Assembly: GCA_025363655.1 (NCBI GenBank)
Contig: JANYDK010000071.1
Location: 62,001 to 126,000 of the forward strand
Direction: 5' to 3'
Length of the DNA: 64,000 bases
From: Deltaproteobacteria bacterium
Lineage (GTDB): Bacteria; Myxococcota_A; Polyangia; Polyangiales; JADJMO01
Shown here in pieces: positions 47,090 through 55,894 of the stretch. Numbering within the stretch: position 1 is the stretch's first letter; the number at the start of each line of letters is the position of its first letter. The notes beneath the pieces were generated by a model that saw only the letters and a program-made list of their open reading frames with translations, made no database searches and was not told the origin of the DNA. The translations under genes were made by a program, and so were the position numbers.

Positions 47090-47527
47090 ATGCTCCACAC
47101 CCACCTGGTCCGTGACGTACGAGAGGTCGCCGCGCCGGCGTCCGAAGTCTTCGCGCTCCTCGCCGACGTCGAGCGTTGGCCGTCGTGGTGCACCGGCATC
47201 CAGTCGGCGCGTCGGCTCGGGCGCGGTCCCTTGCGGGTCGGCTCGTCGATCCTCTACGTACCGCGTTTCGTGCCCATTCCGATCGCCGCACGCGTCCTCG
47301 GCTTCGAACGAGATCGCGTCTTCTCGTGGGGTCTGCGCACGCCGATCGCGTCGATGATCCACGGCTTCTCGGTCGAGCCGATCGACGAGCGAACCTGCGT
47401 CGTGCGGCAGAGCGAGTTCGCCGAGGACCTGCTGGCGATCGCCGCGCGGCCCCTTCGTCGGGCGATTCACGCCTTCGATCGTGCGTGGTCGGCCGATCTC
47501 GAGCGACACTTTGCCCGCGATCGCTGA
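47090..47527 (+). CDS. SRPBCC / polyketide-cyclase-like protein
   Basis: VREVAAPASEVFALLADVERWPSWCTGI. Confidence 0.75.
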   Translation: MLHTHLVRDVREVAAPASEVFALLADVERWPSWCTGIQSARRLGRGPLRVGSSILYVPRFVPIPIAARVLGFERDRVFSWGLRTPIASMIHGFSVEPIDERTCVVRQSEFAEDLLAIAARPLRRAIHAFDRAWSADLERHFARDR

Positions 47528-47599
47528 GCGTATTCTCCGCGCATACGTTTTTTCCGCTCCTCGCGTGCGCTCGCGCGGCGCGAAGGGTACGAATGGGCG

Positions 47600-49282
47600 A
47601 TGCGCTTGCTTCGCTCGTCACTCTTCGGCGCTCTTTCTGGAGCGCTGTTCGTGTTCGGTACGTTGGGCTGTGGAGACTCGCTCGGCACCGACGCGCCCGA
47701 CGTCGGCGCGGACACGCTCGCGGGAAGCGACACTGCAGGCGCCAGCGATGCCGACGTAGGCAGCGACGTCGGCACCTGCCTCGTCGACGTCCCGGCGTCG
47801 ACCGGCACTATTCTCACCGATCGCGGCGCGGTCACCGGCGCGCACGGCGGCAAGAGCTGGTCGTACAAGAACATCCCCTACGCCGCGCCACCCGTCGGTC
47901 CGCTGAGGTGGAAGCCGCCGCAGCCGGCCGCGTGTTGGAAAGGCGCCCGCGACGGCACGGCGTGGGGAGCTCTCTGTCCTCAAAGCGACGCCGCCGGCAC
48001 CGCGCCCGTCACCGGCACCGAAGACTGCTTGCAGCTCAACGTCTGGGTCCCCGACGGCGCCAAGGGCCCACTTCCGATCATGGTCTTCATCCATGGCGGT
48101 GGACATCAGGTCGGCTCGGCGGTCGAGCTCACGGCCGGCGTACGCATCTACGACGGCGCGTCGATCGCCGAGTCGGGCAACGTCGCCGTCGTCACCCTCA
48201 ACTATCGCCTCGGCCCGCTCGGCTTCCTCGCCCACCCGCTCCTCGACGCCGAGGATGCGCATGAATCGTCTGGAAATTACGGCGGTCTGGATCAAGTGGC
48301 GGCGCTCGCGTGGGTGCAGCGCAACGCGGCGGCCATCGGCGGTGACCCGAGCAAGGTGACCATCTTCGGCGAGTCGGCGGGCGGCGTCGCGGTCTGCGCG
48401 CTCCTCGCATCACCGCTGGCGAAGGGCCTCTTCAGCGCGGCGATCCTCGAGAGCGGCGGCTGCGTGGCGAAGAAGCAAGCCGACGCCGAAGCGCTCGGTG
48501 CCAAGGTGGTGACCGCCGCCAAGTGCGACGGCGCCGCCGACGTGCTCGCGTGTCTGCGCGCGCTGCCCGCTGCCGGCGTCGTCACGGCCTATCCACTTCC
48601 GGTCGACGTCGCCGGCCTCTCGCCTGGGTACGACGCGGTCGTCGACGGCTATTTCCTCGGAGGCGCGCCGCTCGACGTCATCGCCGCCGGCGGGCACAAC
48701 CACGTACCGACGATCCTCGGCACCAACGCCGACGAGACGAGCAAGACAGTTCCCTTGCCGACCACCGCCGTCGACGCCGATTACCAGAAGGCCGTCGTCG
48801 CGCTCGTCGGGCCTACGCTCTCCGACAAGGTCCTCGCGCAGTATCCATCGACGGATTATGCAACGCCGTGGAACGCCTACGTCGCGCTCACGACCGACGC
48901 CAAGTTCGTCTGCCCGACGCGTCGCAACCTCGGCGCGCTCCGCGACGGACAAGACGAGCCGGTCTATCGCTACCAATTCGCCCACCCCCTCGACAACGCG
49001 CCGAAGCAGAAGATCTACGGCGCGTGGCACGGCGTCGAGCTGCTCTATCTCTTCGACGATTTGACGATCGCCGGCTACGCGCCGAGCGACGCCGAGAAGG
49101 CCATCGGCGCGGCGATGCGTGGGTATTGGTCGAGCTTCGCCGCCACCGGGACGCCGAGCTTGGCGACGAAGTGGCCAGAGTGGGACGAGAAGGACACCTT
49201 CCTTCGCTTCGACTCGACCATCGCCACCGCGGTCTCGCTGCGGAGCAAGCAGTGCGATTTCTGGGACACGCTCGTGAAGTGA
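47600..49282 (+). CDS. Type-B carboxylesterase/lipase family lipoprotein
   Basis: VTIFGESAGGVAVCALL; EDCLQLNVWVP; FIHGGGH; N-terminal lipobox GTLGC. Confidence 0.92.
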   Translation: MRLLRSSLFGALSGALFVFGTLGCGDSLGTDAPDVGADTLAGSDTAGASDADVGSDVGTCLVDVPASTGTILTDRGAVTGAHGGKSWSYKNIPYAAPPVGPLRWKPPQPAACWKGARDGTAWGALCPQSDAAGTAPVTGTEDCLQLNVWVPDGAKGPLPIMVFIHGGGHQVGSAVELTAGVRIYDGASIAESGNVAVVTLNYRLGPLGFLAHPLLDAEDAHESSGNYGGLDQVAALAWVQRNAAAIGGDPSKVTIFGESAGGVAVCALLASPLAKGLFSAAILESGGCVAKKQADAEALGAKVVTAAKCDGAADVLACLRALPAAGVVTAYPLPVDVAGLSPGYDAVVDGYFLGGAPLDVIAAGGHNHVPTILGTNADETSKTVPLPTTAVDADYQKAVVALVGPTLSDKVLAQYPSTDYATPWNAYVALTTDAKFVCPTRRNLGALRDGQDEPVYRYQFAHPLDNAPKQKIYGAWHGVELLYLFDDLTIAGYAPSDAEKAIGAAMRGYWSSFAATGTPSLATKWPEWDEKDTFLRFDSTIATAVSLRSKQCDFWDTLVK

Positions 49283-49325
49283 GAACGAGCAAGCCGCGCT
49301 AGTCTCGTTTCGCTCGGGCGCCGGA

Positions 49326-50576
49326 CTAACTCAGCCCGCGCACGCACTCCGCGATGCGTTGCTCGAGGAACGTGCGCTCGGCTTCGTTGTGGGTGCAATC
49401 GAGCGCCTCGCGGTACGCCGCCGCGGCTTCGTCCATTCGCCCGAGTCGCCGGAGGAAATCGGCGCGCGTCGAGGGGAGATGGTGATAGCCACGCAGCGCC
49501 GGATCACGTTCGAGCGGGGCGAGCGCGAGGAGTCCGGCCTCTGGTCCGTCGGCCATCGCCACCGCCACCGCGCGATTGAGCTCCACCACCGGCGAGGGCG
49601 CGACCGCCATCAGCGCGTCGTAGACGCTGACGATGCGGCGGAAGTCGGTCGTCTCCCAGGTCGGTGCGACGGCATGACAAGCGGCGATTTCGGCCTGCAA
49701 AGCATAGCTTCCCAATGGACCAAGGGTGCGTGCACGGACGAGCGCGGCGAGCCCTCGCTCGATGCGAAGGCGTGACCAGAGGCTGCGATTCTGATCGGGA
49801 AGCAGCACCAGCTCCCCGCGCTCGTCGACCCGTGCCGGCGTGCGCGCGGCCTGCAGCTCCATGAGCGCGAGCAGCCCGAGCACGTCGCCTTCGCCCGGCA
49901 TCAGCTCGAGGACGAGGCCAGCGAGACGAATCGCTTCGTCACACAGCGATTCACGGACGAGCGCGCTGCCGCCATGCGCGGTGTAGCCCTCGTTGAAGAC
50001 CAGATAGACGACCTCGAGCACCGACGCGACGCGGGGCAAGAGCTCTGGACCCTCGGGGACTTCGTACGGAATGCGCTCGTCGGCGATGAGCTTCTTCGCG
50101 CGGACGATGCGTTGCGCGACGGTCGGCTCGGGCACGAGAAACGCGCGAGCGATCTCGCCGGTGGTGAGCCCGGCGACGAGGCGCAGCGTGAGGGCGACGC
50201 GTCCTTCGGAGGGGATCGACGGATGACAACAGGTGAAGACGAGCCGGAGTCGATCGTCGGGGATTCGTCGGGCGAGATCTTCCGGGGACGGGGCCATGCG
50301 CGCGCCCTCCTCCGCGAGCTCTCCCTCGCTGCCAGCAACGACGCGGCGATGCCGCAGATGATCGAGCGCGCGCCTTCTCGCCGCCACCATCGCCCACGCG
50401 CCGACGTTCTCGGGCACGCCGTGCTCGCGGAAGTGTTGGAGCGCGACGAGGAGCGTCTCTTGGACGATCTCTTCGGCGACGTCGAGGTCTCGGACGATGC
50501 GCTGCACCGAGGCGCAGAGGCGCGCCGACTCACGACGGAAGAGCTCGAGCACGGGCGCGTCGGCAAAATCCGGCAC
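49326..50576 (-). CDS. ECF42-type RNA polymerase sigma factor with TPR-like C-terminal extension
   Basis: Sigma-70 r2 and r4 plus LLPRVASVLEVVYLVFNEGYTAHGG and long C-terminal domain. Confidence 0.9.
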   Translation of the reverse strand: MPDFADAPVLELFRRESARLCASVQRIVRDLDVAEEIVQETLLVALQHFREHGVPENVGAWAMVAARRRALDHLRHRRVVAGSEGELAEEGARMAPSPEDLARRIPDDRLRLVFTCCHPSIPSEGRVALTLRLVAGLTTGEIARAFLVPEPTVAQRIVRAKKLIADERIPYEVPEGPELLPRVASVLEVVYLVFNEGYTAHGGSALVRESLCDEAIRLAGLVLELMPGEGDVLGLLALMELQAARTPARVDERGELVLLPDQNRSLWSRLRIERGLAALVRARTLGPLGSYALQAEIAACHAVAPTWETTDFRRIVSVYDALMAVAPSPVVELNRAVAVAMADGPEAGLLALAPLERDPALRGYHHLPSTRADFLRRLGRMDEAAAAYREALDCTHNEAERTFLEQRIAECVRGLS

Positions 50577-50692
50577 GCCCGAGCTTGATCAGTTGGCGAA
50601 GCGGACGCAAGTCCGCATCCAGGGGCCCCGGCGACGGCCGGGGATGTGATCATCTAGTTCGAAATCGGAGCGACAGTCTCATTTCGACAAGT

Positions 50693-51031
50693 TCACATCT
50701 CGTGAATCGGACGAACCTCGATGGTGCCGGTCTTGGCACCAGGGCACTTCGCGCCCCACTCGATGGCCTCTTCGCGCGTCTTCGCCTCGATGAGGAAGAA
50801 GCCGCCGAGGACCTCTTTCGTCTCGGCGAACGGACCGTCGACCACCGAGCGCTTGCCGCCGCGGAGGGTGACACGCGCCGCGGTGTTCTCGGTCTGCAAC
50901 CGCTGCCCCCCGATGTGCGCACCGGCAGCCTTCATGTCCGCGAAATACGCGCCGTACTCCTTCAGCATCTCGGCCTGCACTTCGGGGGTCGGAACGGACT
51001 TCGGCTCGTGAATGAGGATGGCGTATTTCAT
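50693..51031 (-). CDS. YCII/DGPF-domain protein
   Basis: MKYAILIHEPKSV...DGPFAETKEVLGGFFLIEAKTREEAIEWGAKCPGA. Confidence 0.9.
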   Translation of the reverse strand: MKYAILIHEPKSVPTPEVQAEMLKEYGAYFADMKAAGAHIGGQRLQTENTAARVTLRGGKRSVVDGPFAETKEVLGGFFLIEAKTREEAIEWGAKCPGAKTGTIEVRPIHEM

Positions 51032-51184
51032 CGCAGCGACTCCTTGTGGTGGACCCGACGATCGGGCCTTCCCCCTGACGACGGGCTGGCCTCCGCGAAT
51101 TCGACACGGCGGCGAAAAAAAATCCGAGTACCTTCCCAGTTCGGCGAGGCGAGTCGGGTCCTCCCCAGCGTACGAGGGAAAATC

Positions 51185-52372
51185 GTGGAAATCGTCTCGA
51201 ATTTCGACGGTGGGGCCATCGAGGTGATCGAGCTCCGTGAGAACGGCGAGCTCGATCTCGCCCTCCGTCACGACACCAATGCGCCCGACTTCCGCCAGTG
51301 GTTCTGCTTCCAGCTCCTGGGCGCTCGCGGGAAGGCGTGCAAGCTCAGCATCGTCAACGCCGGCCAGGCGACCTACCCCGACGCCTTCGAGGACTACCGC
51401 GCCTGCGCCTCGTACGACGGCCGTCGCTGGTTCCGGGTGCCGACGAGCTTCGACGGCGAGCGGCTCGTCATCGAGCACACCCCGCGCACGATGACCGTCA
51501 CCTACGCGTACTTCGCGCCCTTCTCCTTCGAGCGGCACCAGAAGCTGCTGAAGCGTGCGCGGCGAGCTCCGTGGGCGATGGTCCGTGAGCTCGGCCGCAG
51601 CGTCGAAGACCGTCCGATCAGCCTCGTCGTCGTCGGGGAAGAGAGCGAAGACAAGCTCTCGATCTGGGTCATCGCGCGCCAACATCCCGGCGAGACCATG
51701 GCCGAGTGGTTCATGGAAGGGCTCCTCGATCGCCTCCTCGACGAAGACGAGCCGCTCCTTCAGTCGCTCCTCGGGCGCGCCGTCTTCTACCTCGTTCCGA
51801 GCATGAATCCCGATGGTGGCGTCCACGGGAACCTGCGCGCGAACGCCGCCGGAATGAACCTCAACCGCGCCTGGCTGGAGCCGACCGCCGAGACCTCGCC
51901 CGAGGTCCTCTGCGTGCGCGAAGAGATGGAGCGCATCGGCGTCGATCTCTTCCTCGACGTCCACGGTGACGAGCGCAACCCCTACTGCTTCCTCGCCGGC
52001 TGCGAGGGCAATCCCAGCTACGGCGAGCGCCTCCGCTTCCTCGAAAACCTCTTCGAGCAAAGCCTCCTCGAGCACAACTCCGATTTCCAAGACGAGTATG
52101 GCTACGACCGCGACGAGCCCGGCGGCGGCGATCTACGAACTGCCGGCAACTGGGTCGGCGAGCGCTTCGATTGTCTCGCGTACACCGTCGAGATGCCCTT
52201 CAAAGACAACGCCAACGCGCCCGACGAAGAGAACGGGTGGTCACCGGAGAGGTCGATGCACCTCGGGCACTCGGCGCTCGATGCCATCGTCGATTCGCTC
52301 GATGCATTGAGAGGCGATGCAGTTTTCGATGGCGAGCAGACGCAGGAGAGTCAGGTCTCGGAAGACGGCTGA
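51185..52372 (+). CDS. M14 family zinc carboxypeptidase, cytosolic carboxypeptidase-like
   Basis: ARQHPGETMAEW (HxxE), NPDGGVHGNLRANAAGMNLNRAW, DVHGDE; GTG start estimated. Confidence 0.85.
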   Translation: MEIVSNFDGGAIEVIELRENGELDLALRHDTNAPDFRQWFCFQLLGARGKACKLSIVNAGQATYPDAFEDYRACASYDGRRWFRVPTSFDGERLVIEHTPRTMTVTYAYFAPFSFERHQKLLKRARRAPWAMVRELGRSVEDRPISLVVVGEESEDKLSIWVIARQHPGETMAEWFMEGLLDRLLDEDEPLLQSLLGRAVFYLVPSMNPDGGVHGNLRANAAGMNLNRAWLEPTAETSPEVLCVREEMERIGVDLFLDVHGDERNPYCFLAGCEGNPSYGERLRFLENLFEQSLLEHNSDFQDEYGYDRDEPGGGDLRTAGNWVGERFDCLAYTVEMPFKDNANAPDEENGWSPERSMHLGHSALDAIVDSLDALRGDAVFDGEQTQESQVSEDG

Positions 52373-52398
52373 CGCGTACGCGAGCGCGTCAGGGCGCC

Positions 52399-53412
52399 TC
52401 AGGGAATGAGCAGGAGCTTGCCCACGACTTTGCCGCTCTTCGAACGAACATGCGCTTTTTCCGCGTCGGCGAGGGGGAAGCGCTCTTCGATGAGGCAGCT
52501 GAGTTCTCCGGCTGCGAGCATCGCCACGAGCGGCTCCAAGTGCGCGCGCGTCGGCTTGCCGAGGACGGCGTGGACGCTCGGGCGAAAGAGGAGCGAGGGA
52601 TAGTCGGCCGGCCTCACGACAACGAGGCCGACGCGGCCGCGGGGCGCGAGGAGAGCGCGGCAACGAGGGAGCGCGTACGTCGCGGTGCCGACCGCGTGGA
52701 GGATGAAGTCGAAGGGAGCATGAGCCCGCGCCGTGTCGAGGGCGTCCGCTTTTCGATAGTCGATGGCGGTCGCGCCCATGCGTTCGACGAGCGCGACGTT
52801 GGCGGTGGAGCAAACACCGAAGACCTCGGCGCCGAGCGCGCGAGCGAGCTGGATGCCGGCGAGACCGACGCCGCCCGAGGCGCCGAGGATCAAGACCTTG
52901 GCGTTGCGTTCGGGATCGATGGGATCGATGGGACCGATGTGATCGATGTGATCGATGTGACCGATGTGACCGATGCGGCCGATTTCGCGGAGGGCGCGCG
53001 CGGCGGTGACGTAGGGGACAGGCAGGCAGGCGGCGTCGTCGAAGCTGACTTCTGCCGGAAGGATCGCGCATTGATCGGATTGGACGATCACTTCGTCGGC
53101 GTAACTTCCCCTCTGGCCGCGCGCGAAGTTGGTGCCTCCGACGACCCGCGCGCCGACCGCGAGATCGCCAGATTGCGCGCCGATCTCCACGATTTCGCCG
53201 GCGAAATCGACGCCGACGACGAGAGGCCCCGAGGGACCGAGCAGCCGATGCGCGAGACGGAGCGGACCTCCGCTGCGCATCTTCCAATCGACCGGATTCA
53301 CGCCGATGGCGCGCACGCGCACGCGCACTTCGCGGGGTCGCAAGGGCCGCGCGGGGAGCTCGATCAGCTCGAGCGGAACGTCGCCCGAGGCCGAGGTGGC
53401 GACGTGCATCAC
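52399..53412 (-). CDS. Zinc-independent quinone oxidoreductase / MDR-family dehydrogenase
   Basis: GVNPVDWKMRSG; VGVDFAGEIVEIG; VLILGASGGVGLAGIQLARALGAEV. Confidence 0.9.
   Translation of the reverse strand: MMHVATSASGDVPLELIELPARPLRPREVRVRVRAIGVNPVDWKMRSGGPLRLAHRLLGPSGPLVVGVDFAGEIVEIGAQSGDLAVGARVVGGTNFARGQRGSYADEVIVQSDQCAILPAEVSFDDAACLPVPYVTAARALREIGRIGHIGHIDHIDHIGPIDPIDPERNAKVLILGASGGVGLAGIQLARALGAEVFGVCSTANVALVERMGATAIDYRKADALDTARAHAPFDFILHAVGTATYALPRCRALLAPRGRVGLVVVRPADYPSLLFRPSVHAVLGKPTRAHLEPLVAMLAAGELSCLIEERFPLADAEKAHVRSKSGKVVGKLLLIP
52913..52984. repeat. 9-bp in-frame tandem repeat (~8 units, KGAYCGATG) inside the oxidoreductase gene
   Basis: Units ggatcgatg, ggatcgatg, ggaccgatg, tgatcgatg, tgatcgatg, tgaccgatg, tgaccgatg, cggccgatt. 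Confidence 0.9.
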
Positions 53413-53432
53413 CTGGTCACCGGGTCACCGGA

Positions 53433-54095
53433 TCACCCGATGAGCGCTTCGAGCGAGCGCGCGATGACGTCGGCCGATTTGAAATTCGGCAGGCGGGCGA
53501 CGACGCGACCGGCGGGCGAGAGGACGTAGCAACCGACCTGTCCGGAGTGTTGGAGGAAGTGCGCGACCTTGGCGCCCGAGGAGCTCAGCGTGTCGACGCG
53601 GAGCTGGAAGCAGCGATCGAGGAGCGCGGCGACCTGCGGCTGTGCCAGCTCGTCGTCTTGCGCGCGCGCGTGCGGACACTGGCCCGCGAAGAGGAACGCG
53701 AAGAGGAAGCGCGAGTCGGTCTCGGCGCGCTCGAGCGCTTCGAGCAAGATCGGCGGCGCAGGAGGCGGCGGGGTCGAGGTGCGACGTGGCGTCATCGCCT
53801 GGCGCTCGGTACGACCGGTGCGATAGCGAAGGATCAAATCGTTCGACCCGTCGTCGGCGAAGACGACCTCTTCCAAAATTTCGCCGTCCTCGAGGCCGCC
53901 TTCGACCTCGTACCAGCGATGGAAGGTCTCGATGGGGCGTTTGCTCGCGACGTCCCACACCTGGATGGCCCACTGCAGTTCGCCGTCGTCGGAGTCACCG
54001 GCGCCGCGCGCGATCCACCAAGCGAGCGCCCGTTGGCCGCCGGTGCTCCAAACTTTTTTCTCGTCGGGGACGCTGCTCCAGTCGCTCACGGCCAC
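53433..54095 (-). CDS. Hypothetical protein with thioredoxin-like C-terminal region
   Basis: FLFAGQCPHARAQDDELAQPQVAALLDRCFQLRVD...HSGQVGCYVLSPAGRVVARL; GTG start estimated. Confidence 0.55.
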   Translation of the reverse strand: MAVSDWSSVPDEKKVWSTGGQRALAWWIARGAGDSDDGELQWAIQVWDVASKRPIETFHRWYEVEGGLEDGEILEEVVFADDGSNDLILRYRTGRTERQAMTPRRTSTPPPPAPPILLEALERAETDSRFLFAFLFAGQCPHARAQDDELAQPQVAALLDRCFQLRVDTLSSSGAKVAHFLQHSGQVGCYVLSPAGRVVARLPNFKSADVIARSLEALIG

Positions 54096-54181
54096 TCCTC
54101 GTCCCCCTGCACGGCCTCGAATCACGTTTCGCGAATGTAACGCGCACGCGCCGCTTCCGGCGGAGGATCTCGCGCCGACCG

Positions 54182-55003
54182 TCACGGCTGCATTCGCGGG
54201 TCCCACCCCGTGGCCAAGCCCTCGTCGAGCGCATCGAGCGCGCCCATCGCCTCGGCGTCGAGCGTGAAGTCGAAAATGGCAGCGTTTTCCGCGATGCGTT
54301 CGCGCTTCGTCGACTTCGGGAGCACGACTGCCTCACTCTGGATGCCCCAGCGGAGGAGCACTTGGGCAGGCGTTCGCGCCGCCTGTTTCGCCACTTGCAC
54401 CACCACGGGGTGGTCGAGCTTGGTCCCGTGGGTGAGTGGGCTGTAAGCCTGGACGACGATGCCGTGCTTCTTGCAGGTCGCGCGCGCTTCGCGTTGTTGG
54501 AGGAACGGCGTCATCTCGAACTGATCGACCGCGGGCACCACCTTGGCGTGCGCGATCAGCTCTTCGAGGTGCGACGTGAGAAAATTGCTGACGCCGATGG
54601 CGCGGCATTTCCCGTCGGATTGGAGCTTCTCGAGCGCGCGCCAGGACTCGAGGCGCTTGCCGGCGACGGGCCAGTGCAAGAGATAGAGATCGACGTACTC
54701 GAGGTCGAGCCGCGCGAGGCTGGCGTCGCATGCACGGAGCGCGCTGTCGTGACCTTGATCGTCGTTCCAGAGCTTGGTGGTGACGAAGATCTCCTCGCGA
54801 GGTACGCCGCTCTCTCGCACGGCGATACCGACGTCCTTCTCGTTGCCGTAGATGCGCGCGGTGTCGATGTGGCGATATCCGAGCTCGAGGGCCGCGCGCA
54901 CGGCACCTTGCGTTCCTTCACCCCGCGGGGACTGCCACACGCCGAGCCCGACCTCGGGCATGGTGCGGCCGTTGTTCATCTTGCGGACGGGGTGCGTAGT
55001 CAT
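54182..55003 (-). CDS. Aldo/keto reductase
   Basis: MPEVGLGVWQSPRGE...ALELGYRHIDTARIYGNEKDVG; YLLHWPV; IGVSNF. Confidence 0.93.
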   Translation of the reverse strand: MTTHPVRKMNNGRTMPEVGLGVWQSPRGEGTQGAVRAALELGYRHIDTARIYGNEKDVGIAVRESGVPREEIFVTTKLWNDDQGHDSALRACDASLARLDLEYVDLYLLHWPVAGKRLESWRALEKLQSDGKCRAIGVSNFLTSHLEELIAHAKVVPAVDQFEMTPFLQQREARATCKKHGIVVQAYSPLTHGTKLDHPVVVQVAKQAARTPAQVLLRWGIQSEAVVLPKSTKRERIAENAAIFDFTLDAEAMGALDALDEGLATGWDPRMQP

Positions 55004-55072
55004 GGAGGCCTCAGGCAGTGGAGGGTGGAGTCGCCGGCTCGCTTCGCAGATGATGCCGCACGAGAGGTATCG

Positions 55073-55894
55073 GTGACGAGCGAACACGACGAAGACACGC
55101 CTTGGCTCATCCTGGTCGGCAGCGACGCCGAGGTGCACGGGGTCGACGGCGCACCCGCCGAGTGGATCGGACAGCGGCTCGACACGCTCGCAGCCGCGCC
55201 GAGCACGCTTCGCACGGCGGCGCGATCGCTCGTCGCCGAAGGGCATGGTCACGTGGAACCGCTGCTCACGCGCGCCATTCCCGCTGCCGTCGATCATCCG
55301 CGGGTGACGCTGGTGATGTCGCAATCGGTGCCCGTGCGTCGCCGCGAGACCGAGCTGCGGGTGCTCTTCCAGCACGCGCTCAGCGCGCTCGGCCGGCAGG
55401 CGGCGGCGCTCGAGGTCGACCTTCGTCTGGAGGTCGCTCCGCGGGTACCGACGCATGCGGTCGTCGATCCGGAGAAGCTCGCGTGGATCGTCTCCTCGCT
55501 GATCGGCAACTCGCTCCGCCACGTCAAGCGCGGGACACGCAGCCTTCCCGGAGGGAGCGTCGTCGTCCAGGTCGGCTTCGATCGCGCGTCGAGCATGTTG
55601 CGCGTCGAGGTCTCCGACGACGGACCGGGCATCGCCAAGGAGATTGCCGCGAACCTCTTTCGTCGATCGGTCGATTCACCGCAGGCCCTCGGACTCGCGC
55701 TCACCTTGGTGCGCGACGTCGTCACCGCGCACGGCGGCGCGCTCCATCTCGAGACGTCGACCGACGCTGCCGATCACGGCACGACGGTGACCTTGCGCGT
55801 GCCCATCCTCGGTCCGCCGCCGAGCTCACGCCCAGGCCCCCCGAGCTCTGCGCCGGCTAGCGCGAAAAGCTCCATTTCAGGGCGATCGGAGTGA
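55073..55894 (+). CDS. HATPase_c protein, sensor-kinase-like without a recognisable H-box
   Basis: LIGNSLRHVKRG N-box, DDGPGIAKEI G1, LGLALTLVRDVVTAHGG. Confidence 0.7.
   Translation: MTSEHDEDTPWLILVGSDAEVHGVDGAPAEWIGQRLDTLAAAPSTLRTAARSLVAEGHGHVEPLLTRAIPAAVDHPRVTLVMSQSVPVRRRETELRVLFQHALSALGRQAAALEVDLRLEVAPRVPTHAVVDPEKLAWIVSSLIGNSLRHVKRGTRSLPGGSVVVQVGFDRASSMLRVEVSDDGPGIAKEIAANLFRRSVDSPQALGLALTLVRDVVTAHGGALHLETSTDAADHGTTVTLRVPILGPPPSSRPGPPSSAPASAKSSISGRSE

Noticed and set aside
50585-51184. N-terminal extension of the M14 peptidase ORF
   Set aside because: The extension is antisense to the YCII gene and unlike peptidase sequence; GTG near 51185 is more likely.
53642-55894. Full 750-aa extent of the + strand ORF
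   Set aside because: Only the part from about 55073 shows a real HATPase protein; the upstream part is antisense to the thioredoxin-like and AKR genes.
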